This document shows positions 1 through 8,486 of a stretch of 64,000 nucleotides of DNA, in pieces (the stretch's first letter is position 1; every line of letters begins with the position of its first letter). The stretch is taken from positions 248,001 to 312,000 of the forward strand of contig NZ_JACGXS010000004.1 of assembly GCF_014117215.1 (NCBI RefSeq), written 5' to 3'. Origin of the DNA: Stenotrophomonas tumulicola (GTDB taxonomy: Bacteria; Pseudomonadota; Gammaproteobacteria; Xanthomonadales; Xanthomonadaceae). The notes beneath the pieces were generated by a model. It was not told the origin of the DNA. It did not search any database and saw only the letters and a program-made list of their open reading frames with translations. The position numbers and the translations under genes were made by a program.

Positions 1-27
1 CGTCCGGTCCATGCCGGAGGAATCCCA

Positions 28-933
28 ATGATCAAGATCGTGCTGGCAGTGCTGTTCGTCGCCTGCGTGCTGTACATCCATTACCGCGGCAAGGTCCGCG
101 CGCGCTGGTCGCGGCAGTTGCTGGATCATTCCAGTTTCATGGCGCCGATCAACGTGGTCATGTACCTGTTCTCCAAGGTGCCCACCACGGCGTTCCTGGA
201 TCCGGGCAAGGACTTTCCACAGCTGGAGCCGCTGCGGCAGAACTGGCAGGTGATCCGCGACGAGGCGCTGGCACTGCGTGATGCGCAGAAGATCGCTGCC
301 TCCAGCAGCTTCAACGATGCGGGCTTCAATTCGTTCTTCCGCCGTGGCTGGAAGCGCTTCTACCTGCGCTGGTATGGCCCATCGCATCCGTCGGCCAAGC
401 AGCTGTGCCCGCAGACCGTGGCGTTGATCGAGTCCATTCCGGACGTGCGCGCGGCGATGTTCGCGCAGTTGCCACCGGGCAGCGAACTGCGCCCCCACCG
501 CGATCCGTTCGCCGGTTCGCTGCGCCTGCACCTGGGCCTGAGCACGCCCAACGATGACGGCTGCTACATCGTGGTGGACGGGGTGAAGAAGAGCTGGCGC
601 GACGGCGAGTGGATGATGTTCGACGAGACCTACATCCACCATGCGCACAATGAAACCGACCAGGACCGGGTGATCCTGTTCTGTGACATCGCCCGTCCCT
701 TGCGCTTCGGACTGCCGGCCCTGTTCAACCGCGCCGTGGCGGCGACGCTGCTGGCGGGCGGTGCATCGCCGAACCTGCCGGGCGATCCTACCGGTGGCGT
801 CAACAAGGCGTTTGGCGGCGTGTACAAGGTGCGGCTGAAGGCCAAGGCATTGCGTGCGCGAAGCGCGCTGGCGTACCACGTGATCAAGTGGGGCCTGGTG
901 CTGGCGGTGATCGCTGGTATCTGGGCGCTGTAA
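28..933 (+). CDS. lpxO: Lipid A hydroxylase LpxO (aspartyl/asparaginyl beta-hydroxylase family)
   Basis: 301 residues, almost the length of Salmonella LpxO. Members are Fe(II)/2-oxoglutarate dioxygenases that 2-hydroxylate a secondary acyl chain of lipid A at the inner membrane. An N-terminal membrane segment (about residues 2-18) and a C-terminal hydrophobic segment (about 283-301) flank a cytosolic domain. That domain carries the iron-binding pattern H157-R-D159 and a distal histidine in the YIHHAHNET stretch (about 204-207), with R214 in place for 2-oxoglutarate. A GGAGG Shine-Dalgarno lies a few bases before the ATG. The gene stands alone in the visible part of the window and is followed by a GTAG palindrome pair. 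Family assignment is strong; lipid A as substrate is inferred from similarity. Confidence 0.88.
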   Translation: MIKIVLAVLFVACVLYIHYRGKVRARWSRQLLDHSSFMAPINVVMYLFSKVPTTAFLDPGKDFPQLEPLRQNWQVIRDEALALRDAQKIAASSSFNDAGFNSFFRRGWKRFYLRWYGPSHPSAKQLCPQTVALIESIPDVRAAMFAQLPPGSELRPHRDPFAGSLRLHLGLSTPNDDGCYIVVDGVKKSWRDGEWMMFDETYIHHAHNETDQDRVILFCDIARPLRFGLPALFNRAVAATLLAGGASPNLPGDPTGGVNKAFGGVYKVRLKAKALRARSALAYHVIKWGLVLAVIAGIWAL

Positions 934-944
934 GCGCGGAACCT

Positions 945-1014
945 GTAGCGCCGGGCCATGCCCGGCGGCGGGGGTGTATGCAGCTGCGTAACGCCGGGCA
1001 TGGCCCGGCGCTAC
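945..1014. repeat. Paired GTAG palindromes (SMAG/REP-like)
   Basis: Two inverted copies of a GTAG-headed palindrome (GTAGCGCCGGGCCATGCCCG and its complement ending in CTAC) face each other between lpxO and the convergent speE. The layout matches the paired form of SMAG REP elements described in S. maltophilia. It may also act as a 3' end stabiliser or terminator for both genes. Confidence 0.8.
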
Positions 1015-1038
1015 GGAGGAAACCCGCGCAGGTCCGGA

Positions 1039-1893
1039 TCAGGCTTTCAGCGCTGCCTGTACGAACGGCGGGGTCACCAGCACGCCGGTGTGCAGCGCGG
1101 CAGTGTAGTACAGGGTGTCGAAGCCCTTGGCGGCTGCATCGGCCTGGCGGAAGTCGAAGCCGCTTTCGCCCTTGCGCGCCAGGGTCACGCTCCACCAGCC
1201 GGTGGGGTAGCACGGCTGCGGGAACGGCAGGGTCTTGAACGAGCCGAAGCCGGCCTTGCCCATTTCCGTGCGCATTTCATTGATCAGGTCCAGCTGCATC
1301 AGCGGCGATTCGGACTGCTGCACCAGGATGCCGTCGTCCTTCAGGGCCTTGAAGCAGCTTTCGTAGAAGGCCTTGTTGAACAGGCCTTCGCCAGGGCCGA
1401 CCGGATCGGTCGAGTCGACGATCACCACGTCCACGCTGCCGGCCGGGCAGTTGGCCATGTAGGCCACGCCGTCGTCGAACATCAGCTCGGCGCGTGCATC
1501 GCCGTTGGAATCGCACAGCTCCGGGAAGTGCTTCTCGGCCATGCGGGTGACCTGCTCGTCGATGTCGCACTGGGTCACGCTCTGCACGCCCTTGTGCTTG
1601 AGTACTTCGCGCAGCGTGCCGCAGTCGCCGCCACCGATGATCACCACGCGCTTGGGCGCGGCGTGGGTGAACAGCACCGGGTGGCTGATCATCTCGTGGT
1701 AGAAGAAGTTGTCCTTGCTGGTCAGCATGATGGCCCCGTCGATCGTCATCAGGTTGCCCCAATCGGTGGTCTGGAAGATCTCGATCTTCTGGAACGCCGA
1801 CTGCACCTCGTCCAGCTTGCCGGTGATGCGGTAGCCGATGGCCGAGCCGGTGCGCTCGAAATGCTCGATGTACCAGTTGTTGTTGTCAGTCAT
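1039..1893 (-). CDS. speE: Spermidine synthase (polyamine aminopropyltransferase)
   Basis: 284 residues. Transfers the aminopropyl group of decarboxylated S-adenosylmethionine to putrescine, giving spermidine and methylthioadenosine in the cytosol. The nucleotide-binding motif VVIIGGGDCGTLREVL and the catalytic DSTDPVGPGEGLF stretch of the family are intact, and the acidic substrate-binding region is full length. The start was set at MTDNNNWYIEHF, because upstream in-frame sequence is Arg-rich and runs into the promoter region. It is divergent from speA (about 170 bp between starts), so two polyamine genes share one control region. The partner enzyme SpeD is encoded at 50.3 kb. Confidence 0.95.
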   Translation of the reverse strand: MTDNNNWYIEHFERTGSAIGYRITGKLDEVQSAFQKIEIFQTTDWGNLMTIDGAIMLTSKDNFFYHEMISHPVLFTHAAPKRVVIIGGGDCGTLREVLKHKGVQSVTQCDIDEQVTRMAEKHFPELCDSNGDARAELMFDDGVAYMANCPAGSVDVVIVDSTDPVGPGEGLFNKAFYESCFKALKDDGILVQQSESPLMQLDLINEMRTEMGKAGFGSFKTLPFPQPCYPTGWWSVTLARKGESGFDFRQADAAAKGFDTLYYTAALHTGVLVTPPFVQAALKA

Positions 1894-2065
1894 GAGGGAG
1901 CAGTCCTGTTCGGAGGAGATGGAGTTGGGCTGGCGGTGGCAGACCGCAGGGCAGGTCCGTTCAGGTCCAGGGGACCGGTCACGGGCGCGGGCGCGCATGA
2001 TAACGAACCCGTCGTCGATCAGGGGTTATCATGCACCCCCTTTTTTACCAACCAGGCCGACTGCA

Positions 2066-3955
2066 ATGACCGATTGGTCCCTCGACCAAGCCCGCAAGAC
2101 CTACTCGATCCCGCATTGGGCGGATGGGTACTTCGACGTGGACCAGGCGGGGCACATGGTGGTGAGGCCTACCGGGGCCGATGGCCCGGTGGTATCGCTG
2201 CCGGCCGTGGTCGACGCGGCGCGCGCCAATGGTGCCAAGCTGCCGCTGCTGGTACGTTTTCCGGACATCCTGGGCCAGCGACTGGGCAAGCTGCAGGCCG
2301 CCTTCAGGCAGGCGCAGGCCGACTGGGAGTATCCGGGCGGCTATACCGCGGTGTACCCGATCAAGGTCAACCAGCACCGTGGCGTGGCCGGCACCCTGGC
2401 CAGCCACCATGGCGAGGGCTTCGGCCTGGAAGCGGGCAGCAAGCCGGAGTTGATGGCCGTGCTGGCGCTGTCGCGGCCGGGCGGGTTGATCGTCTGCAAT
2501 GGCTACAAGGACCGTGAGTACATCCGCCTGGCGCTGATCGGCCGCAAGCTGGGCCTGCAGACCTACATCGTCATCGAGAAGCCGTCCGAACTGAAGCTGG
2601 TGCTGGAAGAATCCAAGGCACTGGACGTGAAGCCGGGCCTGGGCGTGCGCATGCGTTTGGCCTCGCTGGGCGCTGGCAAATGGCAGAACAGCGGAGGCGA
2701 CAAGGCCAAGTTCGGCCTGTCGCCGCGCCAGCTGCTGGACCTGTGGAAGTCGCTGCGCGATACCGAGTACGCCGACTGCCTGGGCCTGCTGCATTTCCAC
2801 ATGGGTTCGCAGATTTCCAACGTGCGCGACATCGCCAATGGCATGCGCGAGGCCACCCGCTACTTCGTCGAGATGTCGCGGCTGGGCGCGAAGATCACCC
2901 ATGTGGACGTGGGGGGTGGATTGGGCGTGGATTACGAAGGCACCCGTTCGCGCAGCTTCTGTTCGATCAACTATGGGTTGAACTCATATGCCAGCAACAT
3001 CGTGCAGCCGCTGGCCAATGCCTGCGAAGAGCATGGCCTGACCCCGCCGCGCATCGTCACCGAGTGCGGTCGTGCGATGACAGCACACCACGCGGTGTTG
3101 ATCGCCAACGTGTCCGAGGTGGAGCAGGCGCAGGAAGGCCGCGTGCCGGACCAGCATGACGACGAGCCGGCGGCGATCCGCCACCTGCGCGAGATCCATG
3201 CCGAGCTGGACGAGCGCCCGGCGGTGGAGCTGTTCCAGGAGGCCCAGCATTTCCATGCCGAGGGACTGTCCAGCTATGCGCTGGGCCAGATCGACCTGCC
3301 CCAGCGCGCGCGCATCGATGACTTGTTCTACGCCATCGCCCATGCGGTGCGCATGCGCCTGAGCTACGACGAGAAGAGCCATCGCCCGGTGCTGGATGAG
3401 TTGAACGAGCGGCTGGTAGACAAGTATTTCGTCAACTTCAGCGTGTTCGAATCGATCCCGGACGTATGGGCCATCGACCAGGTGTTCCCGATCGTGCCGA
3501 TCGAGCGCCTGGACGAGCAGCCGGACCGCCGCGGCATCATCGCCGACATGACCTGCGATTCCGACGGCATGGTCAAGACCTATGTCGAGAACGAGAGCTT
3601 GGACAGCTCGTTGCCACTGCATGCGTTGAACGCCGGCGAAAGCTACCGCATCGGCTTCTTCATGGTCGGGGCGTACCAGGAGATCCTGGGCGACATCCAC
3701 AACCTGTTCGGCGATACCGACGCGGTGGAAGTGCTGGCCGATGCCGATGGTTATGCGATCACCCAGCAGCGCCGGGGCGATACCACCGATGTGATGCTGG
3801 ATTACGTGGGCTACAGCCTGGCGGAGCTGCGTGCGACGTATGCAGAACGCGTGGCCGCCGCCGGGCTGTCGGCCGAGCGCGCGCAGGAACTGTCCGCTGC
3901 GCTGGAAGCAGGCTTGACCGGTTATACCTACCTGTCCGACGAACCGTTGGTGTAA
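2066..3955 (+). CDS. speA: Biosynthetic arginine decarboxylase
   Basis: 629 residues, the usual length of SpeA (about 630). A PLP enzyme of alanine-racemase-like fold III that converts arginine to agmatine, the first step from arginine to putrescine. The PLP lysine lies in the YTAVYPIKVNQHRGV motif (about residues 95-110); the glycine-rich phosphate-binding loop HVDVGGGLGVDYEG and the C-terminal CDSDG motif are also present. The start chosen is MTDWSLDQARKTYS, where family alignments begin; longer in-frame starts would overlap divergent speE. No agmatinase or agmatine deiminase is visible in the window, so the onward route to putrescine must be encoded elsewhere. Confidence 0.95.
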   Translation: MTDWSLDQARKTYSIPHWADGYFDVDQAGHMVVRPTGADGPVVSLPAVVDAARANGAKLPLLVRFPDILGQRLGKLQAAFRQAQADWEYPGGYTAVYPIKVNQHRGVAGTLASHHGEGFGLEAGSKPELMAVLALSRPGGLIVCNGYKDREYIRLALIGRKLGLQTYIVIEKPSELKLVLEESKALDVKPGLGVRMRLASLGAGKWQNSGGDKAKFGLSPRQLLDLWKSLRDTEYADCLGLLHFHMGSQISNVRDIANGMREATRYFVEMSRLGAKITHVDVGGGLGVDYEGTRSRSFCSINYGLNSYASNIVQPLANACEEHGLTPPRIVTECGRAMTAHHAVLIANVSEVEQAQEGRVPDQHDDEPAAIRHLREIHAELDERPAVELFQEAQHFHAEGLSSYALGQIDLPQRARIDDLFYAIAHAVRMRLSYDEKSHRPVLDELNERLVDKYFVNFSVFESIPDVWAIDQVFPIVPIERLDEQPDRRGIIADMTCDSDGMVKTYVENESLDSSLPLHALNAGESYRIGFFMVGAYQEILGDIHNLFGDTDAVEVLADADGYAITQQRRGDTTDVMLDYVGYSLAELRATYAERVAAAGLSAERAQELSAALEAGLTGYTYLSDEPLV

Positions 3956-3962
3956 CCAACCC

Positions 3963-3993
3963 ACGCAGGGCCGGGCCATGCCCGGCCCTGCGT
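3963..3993. terminator. Hairpin between convergent speA and sensor kinase genes
   Basis: A perfect inverted repeat (13-14 bp arms around CAT, containing GGGCCGGGCCATGCCCGGCC) fills the 41-bp gap between speA and the convergent kinase gene. It has no T-tract, so it is either a REP-like palindrome or a weak bidirectional terminator. Confidence 0.6.
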
Positions 3994-3996
3994 GCT

Positions 3997-5319
3997 TCAC
4001 CCCACCGGCAACCATAACGTGGCGCGCATTCCTGGCTGGGTGTTCTCGAGCGCCAGCCGGCCGCCATGGCTGGCTGCGATGTCGCCGACGATGGCCAGCC
4101 CCAGTCCGCTGCTCCCTTCGCGCTGGTCAAGCCGTACGCCACGCTGCAGCACGCGCTGCAGTTGTGCGGCGTCCAGTCCCGGGCCATCGTCGCTGACGGT
4201 GATGCACAGCTGCCCGGCGTCGCGCCGTGCACTGACATGCACGTCCCGTCCCGCCCACTTCGCGGCATTGTCGATCAGGTTGCCCAGCATCTCTTCCAGG
4301 TCCGCGGCATCGCCCGCGAACTGCAGCGCGGGGTCGATCATGTCGGCATGGAAATGGACATCGCCATCCCCATGCACCCGTTCCATCAGCTGGCACAAGG
4401 TCTGCACCACGGGTGCCACCGACGCGCGTTTGCGATGGTCCACCGCAAGCCCGGCCGCGAGGTAACGGTCGATGCTGCCCTGCATGCGCTTTCCCTGTTC
4501 ACGCAGCGTGGCACGCCAGCTCCCCCCTGCGCCGTCGGCCTCGGCTGCCAGCACGCTCAAGGGCGTCTTCAGCGCATGCGCCAGATCCTGCGCGCTGGTG
4601 CGGGCACGCGCCACCATGCGCTGGTGATGGTCGAGCAGCGCGTTGAGTTCATCACCGAGCGGGGCGATCTCCGCGCTCAGCCCGGCGGTATCGATGTGGT
4701 GTGCCTCGCCGCGCCGGACCGTCTCCACCTGCCGGCCCAGGCGACGCAGGGGACGCAGGCCAAAATGGATCTGGGTGGCCAGTACCGCCAGCCAGGCAGC
4801 GACCAGCACCGCCAGTGCCAGCGCACTACGCTGCCGGAACTGGGCCACCTGTGCCTGCAGGTCGCTGCGGTCCAATGCCACCAGCACCTGCAGCGGAGCC
4901 TGTGCGCGTGGCAGGCGCACCTGCCGGGCCAGCACGCGAAGTGGCTGCTGCAACGGGCCCTGGATGTCGCCGGCCATGCTTTCGCCACCGACGATGGGCA
5001 TGGGCAGGGTCTGGTCCCACAGCGAGCGTGACTGCAGCAGCACGCTGCCGTCGGCTGCGCTGACCTGCCAGTAGGCACCGGAAAAAACGCGCTGGAAGCG
5101 CGCGTCGTTGGGTTCCTGGCGCAGCACCACGCGACCGTCGGCGTCCACTTCCGCCTGCGCGAGCAGGGTCAGCAGGTCCTGCTCCAGCATGGCGTCCAGG
5201 CTGTCGCGCGTGGCGCGTTCGAACAGATGGCCGAGCAGCGCGCTGGCCAGCACGGTGACCAGCAGCAATCCCAGTCCGCCAGCCAGCAGCAGGCGGTTGC
5301 GCAGCGATCCCGGCTTCAT
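3997..5319 (-). CDS. PhoQ-like sensor histidine kinase
   Basis: 440 residues. Membrane segment about 9-30, a periplasmic sensor region of about 120 residues, a second membrane segment about 165-185, a HAMP-like linker, then the kinase core. The H-box DLAHALKTPLSVL, N-box GNLIDNAAKW and G-boxes DDGPGLD and GSSGLGLAIV are intact; the ALKTPL wording resembles PhoQ kinases. The start overlaps the stop of the regulator gene by four bases (ATGA), so the pair is translationally coupled. It belongs to an operon PepSY-regulator-kinase. The signal is unknown; PhoQ-like kinases often sense divalent cations or cationic peptides. I do not name it phoQ because the canonical Xanthomonas PhoP sequence, as I recall it, differs from this regulator. 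Confidence 0.87.
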   Translation of the reverse strand: MKPGSLRNRLLLAGGLGLLLVTVLASALLGHLFERATRDSLDAMLEQDLLTLLAQAEVDADGRVVLRQEPNDARFQRVFSGAYWQVSAADGSVLLQSRSLWDQTLPMPIVGGESMAGDIQGPLQQPLRVLARQVRLPRAQAPLQVLVALDRSDLQAQVAQFRQRSALALAVLVAAWLAVLATQIHFGLRPLRRLGRQVETVRRGEAHHIDTAGLSAEIAPLGDELNALLDHHQRMVARARTSAQDLAHALKTPLSVLAAEADGAGGSWRATLREQGKRMQGSIDRYLAAGLAVDHRKRASVAPVVQTLCQLMERVHGDGDVHFHADMIDPALQFAGDAADLEEMLGNLIDNAAKWAGRDVHVSARRDAGQLCITVSDDGPGLDAAQLQRVLQRGVRLDQREGSSGLGLAIVGDIAASHGGRLALENTQPGMRATLWLPVG

Positions 5320-5978
5320 CTGGGTGCCGACAAACGCCAGCCCTGGCCGCGCACGGTGTGGATGAGGTCGACGCCCAGCTTGCGCCGCACCCGTCCCAGC
5401 AGGACGTCCAGTGCGTTGGAGTCGGGATCGAAGCCGGCATCGAAGACGTGCTCGCCGAGGCGCTCGCGGCTGATCACGTTGTCCACGTGGTGGATGAAGT
5501 AACCGAGCAGGCGGAACTCCTGCGGGCCAAGTGCAAGTTCCTGGCCGTCCAGGCGGAAGCGGCCGGCGTTGACGTCCAGCTGCAGCGGGCCGCACTGCAG
5601 GCGTGGGCTGGCGTGGCCGGTACTGCGGCGGATCAGCGCACGCAGCCGCAGCACCAGCTCGTCAGGCTGGAACGGTTTGGTCAGGTAGTCGTCGGCGCCG
5701 GCATCGAAGCCGGCCAGTTTGTCGTGCCAGCGGGCGCGTGCGGTCAGTACCAGTACCGGGAACGCACGGCCGTTGGCACGCCAGCGTTCGATGATGCTCA
5801 GTCCATCCAGGCCCGGCAGGCCGAGATCGACGATGGCGGCCTGCACGTCTTCCAGCTGGCCGTGCTCTTCGGCCTGGCGACCATCGGCGAACATGTCCAC
5901 CACGTAACCGGCCTGTTCCAGCAACGGCTGCAGGCGCTGCGCCAGCTCGCTGTCATCCTCGGCCAACAGGATCCGCAT
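5316..5978 (-). CDS. OmpR-family response regulator
   Basis: 220 residues. The N-terminal receiver domain has the acidic pair near residue 8, the phosphoacceptor Asp in AAIVDLGLPGLDG (about 51) and the conserved Lys in DDYLTKPF (about 102). The C-terminal winged helix (about 125-218) ends with the typical RVRRKLGVDLIHTVRGQGWRL wording. It overlaps the upstream PepSY gene by one base (TGATG) and the kinase by four bases. Its targets are not visible; the divergent PepSY gene at 6399 and its own operon are the natural candidates. Confidence 0.9.
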   Translation of the reverse strand: MRILLAEDDSELAQRLQPLLEQAGYVVDMFADGRQAEEHGQLEDVQAAIVDLGLPGLDGLSIIERWRANGRAFPVLVLTARARWHDKLAGFDAGADDYLTKPFQPDELVLRLRALIRRSTGHASPRLQCGPLQLDVNAGRFRLDGQELALGPQEFRLLGYFIHHVDNVISRERLGEHVFDAGFDPDSNALDVLLGRVRRKLGVDLIHTVRGQGWRLSAPR

Positions 5979-6274
5979 CAGTCGTCCAGCTCCGTTTTCA
6001 ACAGCTTGCCGTTGCGCGCATCATAGTCCAGCTCCACGACAACGCCGTCATCGCGCAGGATCTCGACTTCATAGACGCCGTCGTCCAGTTCCACCTCCAG
6101 GAATTTACCCGGATGGCGTCGCAGTGCGTCGCGCACCACGTCTTCCAGTGGCACGTAGCGGCCTTGTTCAACGGCGCGGCGCGCGGTCTGCTGGGCATGG
6201 TCGTCGCCTGCCGCCGCCGGCAGGGCCGGCAGCAGCATGAGGATGAGCAGGGCAAGGGATCTGCACGGATACAT
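5978..6274 (-). CDS. Small exported PepSY-domain protein
   Basis: 98 residues: a signal peptide (about 1-21, ending LPALPAAA) followed by one PepSY unit (about 35-95) with the family pattern EVELDDGVYEVEI...VVVELDYDARNGKLL. PepSY domains are periplasmic modules thought to modulate proteases or sensor kinases. Its stop codon overlaps the regulator start (TGATG), so it is the first gene of the three-gene operon. A longer in-frame reading upstream exists, but the ATG at MYPCRS gives a clean signal peptide. Confidence 0.8.
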   Translation of the reverse strand: MYPCRSLALLILMLLPALPAAAGDDHAQQTARRAVEQGRYVPLEDVVRDALRRHPGKFLEVELDDGVYEVEILRDDGVVVELDYDARNGKLLKTELDD

Positions 6275-6398
6275 GTGTACAGGAATACCGCGCTTGCCTA
6301 ACAGTCGGGTAACAGCACAGCCTAGGGGTCTGTTAGGAACGCCGGGCAGACTGTGTTGGCCGGACCGATGCGGTCCATTCCCAGACAGGAGATGTCCC

Positions 6399-6836
6399 AT
6401 GTTCAAGCCACTTGCTCTTGCCGCTGCTGCCGCGGCATTGCTGGCAACCGCCACCGCACACGCCGCTCCGCTGGGCTTGGCGCAGGTGGAACAGGCGCTG
6501 CGCGCCGCCGGATACAGCCGCATCCATGAGATCGAGAAGGACGATGGCCTGTGGGAGGCCGACGTAACCCGCGACGACGGACGCTTCCGCGAGGTCCATG
6601 TGGACCCGAAGACCGGTGAGATTTTCGATGAACTCGACGGCCGCAGCCAGCTGTCGATCGACCAGCTGTTGGCCAGGGCCAGGGCACAGGGGCTGCAGGA
6701 GATCCATTCGGTGGAACGCGATGGCGCCATCTGGAAGCTGGAGGCCCGCAACGCGCGCAACCAGAAGGTGGACGTGCGCATGAGCGGCCATGATGGCCGG
6801 ATCCTGGCCAGCGAGCGTGAGGGTTGGCTGGACTGA
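6399..6836 (+). CDS. Exported protein with two PepSY-like repeats
   Basis: 145 residues. Cleavable signal peptide (about 1-22, ending ATAHA), then two PepSY-like units of about 55 residues. Each has a helix (GLAQVEQALRAAGY; SIDQLLARARAQGL) followed by strand pairs (LWEADVTRDDGRFREVHVD; IWKLEARNARNQKVDVRM). An AGGAG site lies seven bases before the ATG. It is transcribed divergently from the PepSY-regulator-kinase operon, 124 bp away, so it is a likely member of that regulon and may buffer or tune the sensor in the periplasm. The functional link is inference from position. Confidence 0.8.
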   Translation: MFKPLALAAAAAALLATATAHAAPLGLAQVEQALRAAGYSRIHEIEKDDGLWEADVTRDDGRFREVHVDPKTGEIFDELDGRSQLSIDQLLARARAQGLQEIHSVERDGAIWKLEARNARNQKVDVRMSGHDGRILASEREGWLD

Positions 6837-6884
6837 TGGCCGGTGCCGGGCAACAACGCCGGGGGCCATGCCCCGTCCGGGGAA

Positions 6885-7382
6885 TTACCAGCCGAACGGT
6901 GGCGGACGGCCCCAGTAGCCGGGGCCCGGACCAAAGCCGCCGCCGTAGGGACCATCCCATGGGCCGTAGAAGCCTGGACCGTTGCCTTCGCTGACGTGGA
7001 TGTTGACGTTCACCCCTCGGGTCTTGCCTTCGTCGGTGGTGTAGTTCTTGCTGAGATTCAGCGTGGCGGCGTTGTAGTGGCTGTTGCCGTAGCCCTTGGA
7101 GTAGCCGATGCCGGTGCTGAAGCTGCCGGATACCTTCATCTTGTCGTCGTCCAGCGTGCCAGGGCTGCCGTCCGCACGCGGGCGTGGCCCGGTCTTGTCG
7201 CCGTAGTACGTCCCGGGCGCATCCTGCTGGAAGCTGGGGTCGTTGAGGTAGCGCAGCGGCTCGTTCGGAACGGCCAGGTTCAGGCCGGTGACCGACTGCG
7301 GGCCGGTGGCGCCAGCCGCACTCTGGGCCAGCGCCACCGAAGGGGCGCAGGCCAGGCACAGCAGGATAAGGGGGCGGATCAT
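6885..7382 (-). CDS. Secreted Gly/Pro/Tyr-rich hypothetical protein
   Basis: 165 residues from MIRPLILLCLACAPSVALAQ, a clear signal peptide. The middle (about 90-125) alternates polar and aromatic residues (SGSFSTGIGYSKGYGNSHYN), suggesting short beta strands. The last 30 residues are low-complexity Gly/Pro/Tyr/Trp (GPGFYGPWDGPYGGGF). I recognise no named family. An in-frame ATG six codons earlier is possible but weakens the signal peptide. It is convergent with the PepSY gene at 6399. Confidence 0.65.
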   Translation of the reverse strand: MIRPLILLCLACAPSVALAQSAAGATGPQSVTGLNLAVPNEPLRYLNDPSFQQDAPGTYYGDKTGPRPRADGSPGTLDDDKMKVSGSFSTGIGYSKGYGNSHYNAATLNLSKNYTTDEGKTRGVNVNIHVSEGNGPGFYGPWDGPYGGGFGPGPGYWGRPPPFGW

Positions 7383-7508
7383 CGCGGGACGCTCCAGCAT
7401 CGGACGGGGCAGGGCACGCGGGCCCTCATGGCGACGCTAGCAGCTGCTGGTTGAATGATGCCTGTCGTGGCGCGCATGCGCCATGGCGTGCGCCACAGGT
7501 CCCCACGC

Positions 7509-8003
7509 CTAGGCGGTCTTGTTGCCCGTGTGCGGGGTGTCGATCAGCTTGGACAGGTCGAAGCCCTGCTGGCGTGCCGTGGCCAGGTAATGGTCGCGTA
7601 CGGTCTTGTCCAGCTGCGGCGTGCGTGCCAGCAGCCAGAGATACTCGCGGTCCGGGCTGCCGACCAGGGAGACGCTGTAATCCGGCGCCACCTGGATCAC
7701 CCAGTAGTCGCCCTTGGTGAAAGGCAGCCAGCGCAGCCCCTTGGGCAGGAAGCTGACCGCCAGGCGCGCGCTGTCATTGTCGACGACGCAGGCTTCACCG
7801 ATGGCCTCTTCCAGTACGCCATCCATGCGGCAGCGGTTGTGCACGCGCACGTTGCCGTCTTCCTGCAGGCTGTAGTGGGCCGACACATCGGTGCAGCCCT
7901 CGGGTTCGTGGCGCATGGGCAGCCGGGCGATTTCGTACCACGTGCCCAGGTAACGGGGCAGCTTGAGGTCGGGCACGGTTTTCAGGTCTGGATGGGCAGT
8001 CAT
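7509..8003 (-). CDS. Bacterial lipocalin family protein (Blc-like)
   Basis: 164 residues. The first lipocalin motif is clear (LPRYLGTWYEIARLP, near residue 14), followed by the barrel pattern through LPFTKGDYWVIQVAPDYSVSLVGSPDREYLWLLAR and a C-terminal helix QQGFDLSKL. E. coli Blc is an outer-membrane lipoprotein that binds fatty acids or lysophospholipids. Here the best start (MTAHPDLKTV) gives no signal peptide or lipobox, and the 30 in-frame residues upstream do not look like one either, so this copy may be cytosolic. Ligand unknown. Confidence 0.85.
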   Translation of the reverse strand: MTAHPDLKTVPDLKLPRYLGTWYEIARLPMRHEPEGCTDVSAHYSLQEDGNVRVHNRCRMDGVLEEAIGEACVVDNDSARLAVSFLPKGLRWLPFTKGDYWVIQVAPDYSVSLVGSPDREYLWLLARTPQLDKTVRDHYLATARQQGFDLSKLIDTPHTGNKTA

Positions 8004-8167
8004 GGTGGGCTCGGCCCGGAAGCGGTAGGACACCTTGCCGCCACCGGCGATAGGGTGAGGTGAAACCGCCTGCAGGTGGCGTGATCGAAACATTGCGTAT
8101 CGGCCTGCGGCTTTATGGAGCAGGCCATTGCGTCCATGCTGGAGCGACGTATCAAGGAGTGAAAGCG

Positions 8168-8416
8168 ATGTACCAGGTCATCCTGCTCAAATCCGAATCC
8201 ACTTTTGAACGCGACCGTTGGGAAGATGCCGAACCGGTGGTAGAGCGCGGCGGCGTTGCCTACACGCTGCGTGCTGGCCCGCGCCAACCCCTGCCGACCG
8301 ACCACGCGTGGGATCCGGTGGCGGTCTACGCGCCGGAGGACATCACCGAGGAGGAATTCCAGGAGTGGTATGCGCGGCAGCAGCCACAGGTGGAAGAACT
8401 GCGGCTGAAATACTGA
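8168..8416 (+). CDS. Small hypothetical protein
   Basis: 82 residues starting at MYQVILLKSESTFERD; an AAGGAG site lies about nine bases upstream. The sequence is acidic toward the C terminus (PEDITEEEFQEWYARQQPQVEELRLKY), with no signal peptide or membrane segment, so it is cytosolic. I recognise no domain. Codon use matches neighbouring genes. It stands alone between the lipocalin gene (divergent) and the MscS-type channel. Confidence 0.65.
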   Translation: MYQVILLKSESTFERDRWEDAEPVVERGGVAYTLRAGPRQPLPTDHAWDPVAVYAPEDITEEEFQEWYARQQPQVEELRLKY

Positions 8417-8486
8417 TTCGATCACGACGCCGGGCGTCGTATAGTCCGCGCAGGCGTGGTGGTCCGCGCATCCCGGTACTCGTGCA

